From the NCBI GenBank assembly GCA_964569795.1, contig CAZMVB010000013.1:56927-120926 (forward strand): a stretch of DNA of 64,000 bases, written 5' to 3'. Below the pieces are notes generated by a model. That model saw only the letters and a list, made by a program, of their open reading frames with translations. It was not told where the DNA came from and searched no databases. Shown here piece after piece: positions 26,538-35,498 of the stretch (position 1 is its first letter; each line of letters opens with the position of its first letter). The DNA is from JAHJDS01 sp964569795 (GTDB taxonomy: Bacteria; Desulfobacterota; Desulfarculia; Desulfarculales; JAHJDS01). Made by a program: the position numbers and the translations under genes.

Positions 26538-28280
26538 TCAACCCCGCCGGTCCGAGCCCAGTTCGGCCAGGAGCCACAGGTAGGCCTCGATGTCCTGGAG
26601 CGGCCCCTGGCCGTTCCGAATCGCCTCGGCCACGGCCCCCAGGTCCGGCTCCTGGTCCGGGTCGAATCCGGACCGCCGCAGCCAGGCGGCCGTCTCCCGA
26701 ACGTCGCGGGCGTCACCGGCGGCGGCCGACCGTTCGGGAAACACCGTCTCCACCAGGCGCTCCAGGCGGCGGCCATAGGTGTGTTCCTCGAGGACCCGTT
26801 GCCGGGCCGCGGCGGCCATGGCCCGGGCCGCCTCGGGATGGGCCAGGTAGTGATCCAGCTTGGCCTTGAGGTCGTCCAGCCCGGTGAACAAGGCCATCTC
26901 CCGGTCCGGCTCGAAGACCTCGGCCAGCAGGGACCGATCGTCCACCAGTTGAAAGGCCCCGCAGGCGGCTATTTCAAAGGTCCTCGGATTCACGAAGTCT
27001 CCGTCCGGGTCAACCCCGCCCCCGCCCACGGCCGAGTGCAGATTGAGATTGATCCGGGTGGCGTTGTAGATACGGACCACCTCGTCGGTCTCGATCCGGG
27101 CCCCGCCCCGCTGGACACGCGCCCCCAGGGGAGAACTCAGGTCCCAGCCCGTGCCCCAGATCCGGAGGTCATAGTCCAGCAGGCCGGCGAAGAGCCGCTG
27201 CCGGTTGGGATAGCCCTCGCCCAGGAAGGCGACGTCGGCCCCGTAGGTCTCGATTTCCTCGGGCGTCAGGCGCAGGGGCCGATGGACCCCCGGCGCGGCG
27301 GCCAGGGGCAGATAGTGGGCCCGGGCGCCCAGTTCCCGCAGGCGGGACAGGAAGGGCTCCCGCTGAATGACGAAGAAATGATCGTAGGCCGCGGCCACCT
27401 GGGCGTAGTAGGGCATGGTCCGGTGATTCTCGACGAACCACATGGCGGTGGTGAAACCCAGGTCCCGCAGGCGACGCAGGGCCGCCGGCGACAGGGGGGC
27501 CTGGGCCAGGGCCAAGACCAGGTCGGGCCGAAACTCCCGGCAGCGCAGGATGGTGAACTCGGCAAAGAAATCGATCAGGGCCGCGGCGGCCGGGTCGGTC
27601 GAGGCCTCGTCCAGTGGCGAGCGCCGGATGAAGTTGTGGAAGTAGTCGGCCCGCGAGGCGTCGATGGTCTCGACCAGGTGACCGGCCCGGGCCAGCTCAA
27701 CGGCGACCCACCGGCCGATGGGCAGCGAGCCGCCCCAGACCGGCAGGACGACCATGATCCGCAGGGGCCCGGCCGTCCGCGGAGGCGGCGCGCTGAGCCG
27801 ATCCAGGAGGGACTGCCTGAGCTCGGGATGCAGCCGGGCCGTGGGCTGGTGGATCAACGGCGTACCCGGCGGCGAGATTTCCGAGGTGTCGAGGTGGACG
27901 GTGATCCGGGCCAGGAGCGGGCCCAGGTCGCGGACGTCCAGGGCGGTCCGGAGCACGTCCGGGTCGGGTTCGACCACGTGGATCGGCCGAAAGGAATCGA
28001 GCGCCCCGGCCAGGGCCTCGAGGTGATAGCCCAGGCCGAACCCGAAGACGATCACCGGTCCTGGATCGCTCGTCAGTCCCTGACGCACGTGATTCAGCCA
28101 GCCCCGGGCCTCCCGGATGGGATCGGCCGGGCTGTGCAGGGTTATTCCCCGGACCCGCAGCATTGGGTGTCCCTGGGTCGAGGTCTCGACGGGCAGGGGC
28201 CGGGCGGCGTCCAGCCGGGCGGCCACCTCGGGCCGGGTCGCGGCCAGGGCGGCCCGGTTCTTCTCCCAGACCGCGGTCAC
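26538..28280 (-). CDS. CgeB-type glycosyltransferase with Maf-like N-terminus
   Basis: A protein of 580 residues from a GTG that overlaps the preceding stop (GTGA). Residues 46-90 (ITLHSPADPIREA...VIVFGFGLGYHLEAL) match the N-terminal region of Maf proteins. From about 195 it is a CgeB/DUF3880-like GT-B glycosyltransferase: PLRIMVVLPVWGG start, DVAFLGEGYPNRQRLFAGL, IRINLNLHSAVGG-like segment, RTFEIAACGAFQLVDDR, and the EHTYGRRLERL end. The apparent upstream extension to 29438 is out-of-frame sequence of the GT9 gene. Last glycosyltransferase of the block; it probably adds sugar to flagellin. Confidence 0.85.
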   Translation of the reverse strand: MTAVWEKNRAALAATRPEVAARLDAARPLPVETSTQGHPMLRVRGITLHSPADPIREARGWLNHVRQGLTSDPGPVIVFGFGLGYHLEALAGALDSFRPIHVVEPDPDVLRTALDVRDLGPLLARITVHLDTSEISPPGTPLIHQPTARLHPELRQSLLDRLSAPPPRTAGPLRIMVVLPVWGGSLPIGRWVAVELARAGHLVETIDASRADYFHNFIRRSPLDEASTDPAAAALIDFFAEFTILRCREFRPDLVLALAQAPLSPAALRRLRDLGFTTAMWFVENHRTMPYYAQVAAAYDHFFVIQREPFLSRLRELGARAHYLPLAAAPGVHRPLRLTPEEIETYGADVAFLGEGYPNRQRLFAGLLDYDLRIWGTGWDLSSPLGARVQRGGARIETDEVVRIYNATRINLNLHSAVGGGGVDPDGDFVNPRTFEIAACGAFQLVDDRSLLAEVFEPDREMALFTGLDDLKAKLDHYLAHPEAARAMAAAARQRVLEEHTYGRRLERLVETVFPERSAAAGDARDVRETAAWLRRSGFDPDQEPDLGAVAEAIRNGQGPLQDIEAYLWLLAELGSDRRG

Positions 28281-29851
28281 GCCGCCCTCCGGGCCAGGCA
28301 CCGGTCCAGGACCACTGCGGCGTCGCGGCCGGCCGCCCGGACCGCGGCCACGGACTCGGGGCCGGGCCGCCGCCGGAGCCGTCCGGCCATGGTCCGGACC
28401 AGGGGGTGGAGCCCTGACGAAAAACCCGGGCCCCGGGCGGCCAGGATCAGCCCCTGGGCCAGGTCTTCCGGAGAGTCGGCCCGGTTCCTGATCATTGACC
28501 GCAGCAGCCCCAGGTTGGCCGCCAGGTCCTGGATCGCGGTCAAATGCCCGTCTCCGGGCGGGAGGTAGTCGGTCCGGATTTCGTCCTCGAGGCGGCCCGG
28601 ATCGGGTCGGTACCCGGGCCGGAGGTAGCGCCGGCCGGCCTCGCGCAGGGCCAGGGCCAGGGCCGTTTCCGCGTCCAGGGGCCGCGCAATCAGCGGCCGA
28701 TAGACCACGCCAAAGTCGTCCAGCTCGCTCTGGTACGGCACCACCGCCGTGGAGAATCGGTCCGGATCGAACTCGCCGGCCAGGGCCGCCGCGGCGATCT
28801 CGGGGGTGATGACCTGCCGGCAATCCCGATCGCCGCAGGCCTCGGCTGCCTCCTGACAGGGAAAGCAGGGGGCCACGGCCTGGAGGATCAAATGCCCCTG
28901 ACCGTAGGGCCCGGTCTCGTGGCAGTGGGCCGGACCCATGAACAGGGCGGCCACGGGCGTGTTCCTGGCCGCGGCCAGGTGCATGGTCCCGGTGTCGCCC
29001 GTGACCAGGCGGTCCAGCCGTTCGAGGACCGCGGCCAGTTGACCCAGGTCGGTCCGGCCGGTCAGGTCCAGGACCCGGCCGGAGGCATGGGTCAGGCCGC
29101 TCAGAAATTCGCGGACCAGGGGGCGCTCGTCGGCCGTGCCGGTCAGGACCAGGCTGACCGGAAATCGGGCCAGGATCATCTCGGCCAGGGCAATGAAGTT
29201 CTGGATCGGCCAGCGCCGGAGCGGATTCTTGGTGCCGATCTGCAGGCCCCAGATCGGGCGACCTTTCGGCAGCCGGTCCAGTTCGGCCTCGGCCCAGCGC
29301 GACTCCTCGGCCGTGGGCTCGAAGGCCACCCGCCGCCCCAGGGCCGAACCATTGGGGGCGTAGTTCAGCAACACGTCCACCAGGTTGAACCGGACCAGCC
29401 GCCGGTCGGTCATGTGCTGAAAGATGAAGTTGGTCCACTCCTCGCGCAGCAGGTGTTGGCGCTGATCGCCGAGGTGGTACCCGACGTAATTCTCCGCCGG
29501 AATCAGCTCGGCCAGGAGAGCGGTCAGGACCGAGTAATTGAGATTGATCACCCGGTCGAATCGCTCGGCGGCCAGGTCCCGGATGGCGGACCGGGCGGCG
29601 GCCACCTTGTGGGCCAGGTCCAGGTCAGGTCGGCGGGCCACGTCCTGCAGCCCGACCAGGTCCAGGGGCACGATCCGGTCCACGTCCGGACAGCCCGCAG
29701 CCACCGCGGTCAGGCCCGGCGGCACCAGCACGGTCAACTCGACCTCGGGCCGGCCACGCTTGAGGGCCGCCAGCAGGGGGGTGGTCTGGAGGAAGTCCCC
29801 CATCTTGGTCAGTTGCATGACCAGGATCTTATGGGCCGCGTCACCGGTCAC
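28277..29851 (-). CDS. Family 9 glycosyltransferase (heptosyltransferase-like)
   Basis: A protein of 524 residues. The N-terminal 350 residues are a GT9/ADP-heptose transferase fold: ILVMQLTKMGDFLQTTPL start, WGLQIGTKNPLRRWP donor region, VTGDTGTMHLAAA signature. A Cys-rich insert (PCFPCQEAAEACGDRDC) is typical of GT9 proteins. The C-terminal 150 residues are helical with no match I know. The GTG start overlaps the previous stop (GTGA). In this locus it more likely acts on flagellin glycans than on lipopolysaccharide. Confidence 0.88.
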   Translation of the reverse strand: MTGDAAHKILVMQLTKMGDFLQTTPLLAALKRGRPEVELTVLVPPGLTAVAAGCPDVDRIVPLDLVGLQDVARRPDLDLAHKVAAARSAIRDLAAERFDRVINLNYSVLTALLAELIPAENYVGYHLGDQRQHLLREEWTNFIFQHMTDRRLVRFNLVDVLLNYAPNGSALGRRVAFEPTAEESRWAEAELDRLPKGRPIWGLQIGTKNPLRRWPIQNFIALAEMILARFPVSLVLTGTADERPLVREFLSGLTHASGRVLDLTGRTDLGQLAAVLERLDRLVTGDTGTMHLAAARNTPVAALFMGPAHCHETGPYGQGHLILQAVAPCFPCQEAAEACGDRDCRQVITPEIAAAALAGEFDPDRFSTAVVPYQSELDDFGVVYRPLIARPLDAETALALALREAGRRYLRPGYRPDPGRLEDEIRTDYLPPGDGHLTAIQDLAANLGLLRSMIRNRADSPEDLAQGLILAARGPGFSSGLHPLVRTMAGRLRRRPGPESVAAVRAAGRDAAVVLDRCLARRAA

Positions 29852-31635
29852 GAGCCGAACTCCCGGCGCATGAGGTCCACCAGTTTCCCCAGACGATGGA
29901 CATAGGTGTGCTCGGACAGGGTCCGCCGAAAGCCGGCCACGGCCACGGCCCGAGCCCGGTCCGGGTGGGTCAGATAGAACTTGACCAGTTCCGGGATTTC
30001 ATCGGGATGGTCGTAGGTGATCACCTCGCGGCCGACCTCGTAGAGGGCCTCGAGCTGGGCCCGGCGGTCGGTCAGCAGGAAGGCCTGGCAGGCCGGCACG
30101 TCAAACACCCGCTGGTTGACCCCGGTCTTCATCTGGAGACTGGTGGCGTTGAAGTTGATCCGGGACAGGGGATAGAAGTCGGGCAGCTCCTGGTAGTAAT
30201 TGAGGGGCCCCGGCGTCTTGAATTTTCGGCTGGGCAGCAGCTCCCGCCACTCCAGATCTCCGATGAGCGTCGGCGAAAACTCGGCCAGCCGCTCGACCCG
30301 CCGCAAGCGGTAGACCTGGGTCGCCCGCCAGGTGACCAGGGCCGCCAGGTCGATCCGGCCGGCCTCGTCCAGGGACTGGAACCAGGGATGGTCGGCCGCC
30401 TGGTCATCGAAGACCTCTTCGGCGGAGCGGGCCGGGCCGCTCTCGAAGGCCGCGGCCAGGCGCTCCAGGTGTGGCCGGAAATCGGCCGGCATCCCCAGGT
30501 GCTTCACCTTTTTTGTCACCGGGCCGACCATGGAGTTGCCCACGAACGACACGTCGCAGGACAGATGGGCCAGGGGGTTGGGCCGGCCGTTTCGGGGCGC
30601 GAACTGTGTCGGGTCGGTGGCCAGAGGCAGGTAATAGACCCGCTCAAAGCCCAGTCGCCTGACGTCGGCCACGTAGTCCGAGTCCCAGACAAAGATCGCC
30701 CCCCGCGCGGACAGGTTGCGGTCGTAGTGGCGCAGGATCAGCGTGGGGCTGTCCACGTACCACGAGGCAAAGGGGAGGTCGATCATCTCCAGGAACCGGG
30801 TCAGGATGCCCTCCCGGTCAAAGCCCAGGTGATTGACGGTCAGCAGGAAGTCGGGCTGAAATCCGGCCGCCTGGCGCAGCAGGTCCCGGACCAGCTCCTC
30901 GGAGCTGACCTCCTTGTCCCGGATCAGGATCAGCCGGTGCTCATGCCCCAGGGCGTCCAGGGCATGTTGGATCTCGGGCAGGAGGTAATACTTGGAGTTG
31001 AGGATCAGGATCTTCTGGCTGGCTCCCTGGAGCCGGGGGTAATCGAGGCGCTGTTTGAGGGTGCCCCGGGACATGATCTCCAGGGCCTCGGCCAGCAGAC
31101 CGTAGCGGCCGGGATCGAACCTGACCAATGGCCGCCAGACGGCGAGGCTGATGGGCGCCAGGCCGGCCTGGATCTGCAGCCGGGTGATGGTGTCGATGAC
31201 GGCCTCCTGGTCCGTCCCGATCAGGAGGGTGGTCCGGGGCCGGGCGAGGAGTTCGGTCAGGTCGAGGTGCTCGATGGCCAGGCAAAAGAGGTCCAGGTCG
31301 GGTTCGACGATGACCAGGGGTCGTTCGGCCGGAAGCCTCCGGGCCAGGGCCAGGGCCGGATAGCCCAGCCCCAGGCCGAGCAGGACCATCGGGCCCGCCC
31401 GGTCCGGGTCCAGCCGCTCGGCCAGGGCGTCCGCCTCGTGCCGGGGGTCCCGGCGGCCGTGGATCGAGACGGTCCGGCCCGTTGCGTCCTCGGCCGACAG
31501 GGTGGGCCGGCCGTCGGCCGCGTTTGTCACCCGGTAAGGTCCGGGACCGGGCTGGGCGGCCTTCAGGGCCGCGGCCGCGTCGGGGTGCCGCTCGGTCAGG
31601 ACGGCCAGGTTCTTGGCCAACAGCAAGGCCATCAT
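29848..31635 (-). CDS. CgeB-type glycosyltransferase with Maf-like N-terminus
   Basis: A protein of 595 residues from ATG 31635, overlapping the previous stop (ATGA). Residues 57-98 (VSIHGRRDPRHEA...PMVLLGLGLGYPALAL) are the same Maf-like module as in the CgeB protein encoded at 26538-28280. The C-terminal GT part has KILILNSKYYLL, FASWYVDSPTLILRH, CDVSFVGNSM, NQRVFDVPACQAFLLTDRR and EHTYVHRLGKL, the CgeB pattern. A second copy of this architecture within one operon. Confidence 0.85.
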   Translation of the reverse strand: MMALLLAKNLAVLTERHPDAAAALKAAQPGPGPYRVTNAADGRPTLSAEDATGRTVSIHGRRDPRHEADALAERLDPDRAGPMVLLGLGLGYPALALARRLPAERPLVIVEPDLDLFCLAIEHLDLTELLARPRTTLLIGTDQEAVIDTITRLQIQAGLAPISLAVWRPLVRFDPGRYGLLAEALEIMSRGTLKQRLDYPRLQGASQKILILNSKYYLLPEIQHALDALGHEHRLILIRDKEVSSEELVRDLLRQAAGFQPDFLLTVNHLGFDREGILTRFLEMIDLPFASWYVDSPTLILRHYDRNLSARGAIFVWDSDYVADVRRLGFERVYYLPLATDPTQFAPRNGRPNPLAHLSCDVSFVGNSMVGPVTKKVKHLGMPADFRPHLERLAAAFESGPARSAEEVFDDQAADHPWFQSLDEAGRIDLAALVTWRATQVYRLRRVERLAEFSPTLIGDLEWRELLPSRKFKTPGPLNYYQELPDFYPLSRINFNATSLQMKTGVNQRVFDVPACQAFLLTDRRAQLEALYEVGREVITYDHPDEIPELVKFYLTHPDRARAVAVAGFRRTLSEHTYVHRLGKLVDLMRREFGS

Positions 31636-32732
31636 TGATTGAGCCCCGCGACAAGTGACTCGTTCTCGGCCAGGCGGGAGACGAAAATCTCTTCCCACTG
31701 GGCGGCGATGTTCGGCCAGGTGTAGTTACGCTCGATAAAGGCCCGGGCCCGTTGGGACAGGTCCGCGGCCCGGGCCTGGTCCTGGATCAACTCGACGGTG
31801 CGCCGGACAAAGTCCCGGGTATAGGCCGGGTCGCCGGGCCGGCCGGGAATCAGATACGAACGCGGCCCCACGGACTCGCTCAGGGCGAAATCATCCGTGG
31901 TCACCACCGGCGTCAAGGCGGCCTGGGCCTCGAGCACGGCCAGGCAGCTTATCTCGGGAAAGGTGCAGGGATAGACCAGGGCCAGGGCCCCGGCCAGGGT
32001 TCGGTAATACCCGGTCTTGGCCAGCGACCCCAGGGGCTCGACCCCCGGGGTCTGCTCGATCAATTCATCCAGGCGGCCATAGAGGTCGATCAGGTCCGGG
32101 GCCACGGCGTCCGGGTTGTAGCCGCACAGCTTGAGGGTCAGCCCGGGCATTTGGTCACGCAGCCCGGGCCAGATGTCGGTCAGCAGGGGCAGCAGGCCCC
32201 GCTCCGGACGGGAGGCGTAAACCACGTATCGGCCCTTGGTCACCCCCTGACGGGCCGAATCGATCAGGGCCAGATCGACCCCGTTTCTGGTCAGGACGGC
32301 CTTGGCGGCCGCGGCCGGGATTTTCCGGAGAAAGTTGTCCAGGTGAAACCGGCTCAGGTTGAACATCAGGTCAAAGCGGGGCAGGAACCGGGCCAGGCGG
32401 TCGGCCCGGTCCAGGGTGTCGTGGTTCCACAGGACCTTGAGCCGGGCCGCAATCGGCACCTGGAAGAAGCCGAAGAACCGGCTGACGATGAACACGTCGA
32501 ACTCGGCCGTCCGGGCCTGCTCGACGATGGCTTTTTTCTGGAAATAGGTCACGCCGTCGTAGTCCCCGGGAGCGGGGCAGTTGTTGTAAACCGCCACCCG
32601 GTGGCCCCGCTTGGCCAGGGCGCGGGCGATCTGGACCACGGCCGTTTCCGAGCCGCCCAGGCCCTGGTGGTGCATGGTCTGGGGCGTGAACGGCGGCCCG
32701 TCGGCGAACAGTCCGATGACCAACTCAGGCAC
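31632..32732 (-). CDS. Family 4-type glycosyltransferase
   Basis: A protein of 366 residues of GT-B fold. The start VPELVIGLFADGPPFTP leads into QGLGGSETAVVQIARALAK, the nucleotide-sugar/acceptor loop of GT4 enzymes. The donor half has YVVYASRPERGLLPLL and YPCTFPEISCLAVLEAQAA with the ExxxxxxE-type acidic pair. GTG 32732 has GGGAGG 6 bases upstream and overlaps the previous gene by 8 bases; ATG 32747 is less well placed. Confidence 0.88.
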   Translation of the reverse strand: MPELVIGLFADGPPFTPQTMHHQGLGGSETAVVQIARALAKRGHRVAVYNNCPAPGDYDGVTYFQKKAIVEQARTAEFDVFIVSRFFGFFQVPIAARLKVLWNHDTLDRADRLARFLPRFDLMFNLSRFHLDNFLRKIPAAAAKAVLTRNGVDLALIDSARQGVTKGRYVVYASRPERGLLPLLTDIWPGLRDQMPGLTLKLCGYNPDAVAPDLIDLYGRLDELIEQTPGVEPLGSLAKTGYYRTLAGALALVYPCTFPEISCLAVLEAQAALTPVVTTDDFALSESVGPRSYLIPGRPGDPAYTRDFVRRTVELIQDQARAADLSQRARAFIERNYTWPNIAAQWEEIFVSRLAENESLVAGLNQ

Positions 32733-33909
32733 GGACCGCCTCCCCACCGGCCAGGGCCCGGGTCGCCCCCCGGTGCGTGGGTTGGAGGGTCAGGCAGCGT
32801 TGCCAGCAGTCCCGGGCCTGCTCGGGGCGGCTCATCTCGGTAAAAACCCGGCCCAGCTCGAACCAGAAGTGGGCCTGGTCCGGGTCCATGTCCACGGCCG
32901 CCTCGAGATCACGGGCGGCCTCGGCCGGCCGGCCGGTTTTTAAGTAACACTGGGCCCGGGTGTAACGGGCCAGGGCGGCCTCTTGGGAATGATTCGTCTC
33001 GATGACGCCCTCAAGGGAACCATGTTCGATCGCCGCGGTCAGATGCGCGATCGCCTCGTCGTGGCGGCCGGCCTGAACAAGCCTCCGGCCCCTGGCCAGC
33101 CGGCCCGGCCCGAATTCGGGCGCGGTGTCGGTCAGGGCGGCCAAAACGCGGTCCGCCTCGGCTCGTTGCCCGGTCATGGACAGGGCCCTTTCCCACAGGA
33201 GATGGGCGTGCCAATAGACTTCGGGATTCTCGACCCTTCCCAAGGCCTTGGTGACGATCCTGCCCAGAAACGGCTCGGCCTCCTGAAAACGATTCTGACC
33301 GAGCAGGGTCTTGCCGGCCTGAAAGAGCAGATAAAAATCATCCGGCGACCGATCCAGTTCGGCCTGGATCAGTCTCAGGTTCCGCTCGGCCTTGGCCCTG
33401 GCCTGGGCCTTGTCAGCGTAGCCCCAGTGAATGACCTCCAGGCCGGAGAAGACGCTGGTCATCCCGGGCGGGTGGTTCAGTTGTTCGTGGATCCGGCCCA
33501 CAAACTTGATGTCCGGCCGGTTGGGGAAGATCCTCTTCTGGCGGAGCCGGTGACCGGAGGGTTCCAGGACCTCGGTCATCCAGACGATGCCGTTGCCGTC
33601 ATCCGGCAGAATCCGCTTGAGCCGGGGGGCCTGCTCGGGCGGGACCTGGTTGTCGGCGTCCAGCCATATGATCCAGTCGCCGCCGGCCCGGGCCAGGGAC
33701 TCGTTGCGGGCCGCGGCAAAGTCGTCCGGCCAGTCCAGGTGATACACCCTGGCCCCGAGCCGGGCGGCGACGCCCGGGGTGTCGTCGGTCGAGCCGGTGT
33801 CCACGACCACCACCTCGTCCACGTGGTGGACAATCGTCCCCACCGAGCGGGGAAGATTGGCCGCCTCATCCTTGACGATCAGGCACACGGACAGCGTCGG
33901 TCGGGTCAC
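32725..33909 (-). CDS. Family 2 glycosyltransferase with C-terminal TPRs
   Basis: A protein of 394 residues. The GT-A domain spans 1 to about 230: LSVCLIVKDEAANLPRSV, VVVDTGSTDDT and WIIWLDADNQV (the DxD metal site). TPRs follow to the end (YLLFQAGKTLLGQNRFQEAE; ARYTRAQCYLKTGRPAEAAR; FWFELGRVFTEMSRPEQAR). The GTG start overlaps the previous stop (GTGA). Joined GT2-TPR proteins are frequent next to CgeB/Maf genes. Upstream in-frame sequence to 34545 is maf out of frame. Confidence 0.9.
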   Translation of the reverse strand: MTRPTLSVCLIVKDEAANLPRSVGTIVHHVDEVVVVDTGSTDDTPGVAARLGARVYHLDWPDDFAAARNESLARAGGDWIIWLDADNQVPPEQAPRLKRILPDDGNGIVWMTEVLEPSGHRLRQKRIFPNRPDIKFVGRIHEQLNHPPGMTSVFSGLEVIHWGYADKAQARAKAERNLRLIQAELDRSPDDFYLLFQAGKTLLGQNRFQEAEPFLGRIVTKALGRVENPEVYWHAHLLWERALSMTGQRAEADRVLAALTDTAPEFGPGRLARGRRLVQAGRHDEAIAHLTAAIEHGSLEGVIETNHSQEAALARYTRAQCYLKTGRPAEAARDLEAAVDMDPDQAHFWFELGRVFTEMSRPEQARDCWQRCLTLQPTHRGATRALAGGEAVRA

Positions 33910-35498
33910 ATCCGATCCCTTTCGGCCTGCAGGGCGGTGATGAACATCTTCAGCCCGGCCAGGAGCCGGTCCAGGTCCTCGGCCAGGGCCGGATTCCCGG
34001 GGTCCTGCTGAAAGGAGAGATAGGCCAGTTGAAACACGTCGGCGAACAGCGGCTGGGCCTCCATGGTCTCGGCCAGGACGGCGAACCTCTCGCCCAGGGG
34101 CCGGCCGGCGTGTTTTTCCAGGTTTTCGATCTCGAGGTCGAGCAGAAACAACTCCTGGCTGATGTTGTCCGGATCGGGCCGGGGCGGGTCCAAGAGCTCG
34201 GCCACCTGGGACGGCCGGGGCACGTCCCGGGAGGCGTACTTGACCAGTTCCTCGGGACGCAGGCGGGTGAAGCCGGGAATGGCCGCGCCGGAGGACAGGT
34301 TGAACAGCTTGACCGCGGGGTGGTTTTCCCGGATGTACTTGGCCGCCTGGGCGTACCAGCCCAGATAGGCGACCATGGCCGGGTTCATCAGTCGCGCCTC
34401 TCCCTGGGCGTCGGTAAAGGTCTGGCCGCCCAGGTCCTGGGGGGTGACCGCCGGGCCGTCCTGTTCGACCCCCCCGGCGTGGGTGGCCTCGGGCCGGAAG
34501 CTGAGGTCCTGGCCGACCAGGATGATCGGGTTGGTCCCGGACCACAGGGCCAGGGTGAAGGCGGCCGAGCCGGCGTGGCCGCCGGTGGCCAGGGTGGCCC
34601 CGGACCCGAAGAGGCGATTGAGCCAGGGGCGGATGTGGAACACGGCCGTGGCCAGGCTGCGGTAGGTGAAGGTCTCGGGGTGGGAGGTCGAGGCCGCCAC
34701 CAGGACCGAGTCGGCCAGATAATCATTGTCCAGCCACGTCCCCAGGTGGCGGCTGTCCAGGGCGACCACCAGGTGGGGCTGGACCCCGGCCTCGGCCAGG
34801 GGCCTCAGGGCCGACGAGGCGGCCACCACCAGGAACCGCCCGGCCAGCCCGCTCAGGGTCGGCAGGACCTCGTCCAGGGACGGCCCGGCCCCGACCACCA
34901 GGACCGGCAGACCGATCAGCCGGCCGGCCAGCGAGGTGGCCTCGGGGAGGTGGACGCAGTATGGGAAATTCTGCTCGATCATGGCCAGCCAGTAGGGCAG
35001 CAACTCGTCCAGGGTGGTCAGGTTGGACCGCTTGTGGGTGAAGACCATGTCCAGGGTCTGGGTGAACCGGGCGCAGGCCTCGGGAAAGACGCGGCCGTAC
35101 ACCGGATGAATGAACCGGAGGCAAGGGGCGGCCGGCCGCTCGTTGAGGATGGTCTCCTGGAGCATCAGGCTGAACTGCTCGGGGTCGGTCGCGATCCGGA
35201 CGCGGCGGGCGAAGTCCTGGCGGGCCTGGGGCAGGGTCTCGAACAGGGCCGGCACCTCGGGATCGGGCTCGAAGACCAGGGCCACGGCCTCGGGATCGTC
35301 CTCGATCAGGGCCTGGATGTGGTAGCCGGCTCCCAGGCCGAAGACGACGCTGACCGCCCCCGGATGTCCCTTGAGGTAGGCCACCTGGCGCTGGGCCTCG
35401 CTCCGGGGACTCCTCGGGCTGTGGACGTGGCGGCCGCGCAGGCGCAGGGTGTAGAGGCCGTCTTCGGCCGGAACGATATCGGTCGTTGGCTCGGTCAT
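33906..35498 (-). CDS. Motility accessory factor, Maf (DUF115)
   Basis: A protein of 530 residues. Maf proteins transfer nonulosonic acids such as pseudaminic or legionaminic acid to flagellin Ser/Thr. The N-terminal module (HVHSPRSPRSEA, VVFGLGAGYHIQAL, 24-64) and the central MAF domain with GAGPSLDE (203-210), ALDSRH, TGGHAGSAAFTLAL and LVGQDLSF are present. The C-terminal 100 residues are helical. ATG 35498 overlaps the previous stop (ATGA). It is shorter than the other Maf in this block. No nonulosonate synthesis genes are in view, so the donor sugar is unknown. Confidence 0.9.
   Translation of the reverse strand: MTEPTTDIVPAEDGLYTLRLRGRHVHSPRSPRSEAQRQVAYLKGHPGAVSVVFGLGAGYHIQALIEDDPEAVALVFEPDPEVPALFETLPQARQDFARRVRIATDPEQFSLMLQETILNERPAAPCLRFIHPVYGRVFPEACARFTQTLDMVFTHKRSNLTTLDELLPYWLAMIEQNFPYCVHLPEATSLAGRLIGLPVLVVGAGPSLDEVLPTLSGLAGRFLVVAASSALRPLAEAGVQPHLVVALDSRHLGTWLDNDYLADSVLVAASTSHPETFTYRSLATAVFHIRPWLNRLFGSGATLATGGHAGSAAFTLALWSGTNPIILVGQDLSFRPEATHAGGVEQDGPAVTPQDLGGQTFTDAQGEARLMNPAMVAYLGWYAQAAKYIRENHPAVKLFNLSSGAAIPGFTRLRPEELVKYASRDVPRPSQVAELLDPPRPDPDNISQELFLLDLEIENLEKHAGRPLGERFAVLAETMEAQPLFADVFQLAYLSFQQDPGNPALAEDLDRLLAGLKMFITALQAERDRM

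Noticed and set aside
28281..29438. N-terminal extension of the CgeB gene by about 386 codons
   Set aside because: The extension lies wholly inside the GT9 gene in another frame, is Pro/Gly/Arg-rich and ends exactly where the GTGA overlap supplies a start.
33910..34545. N-terminal extension of the GT2 gene
   Set aside because: It is maf sequence out of frame; the GTG overlapping the maf stop gives the normal GT2 N-terminus.
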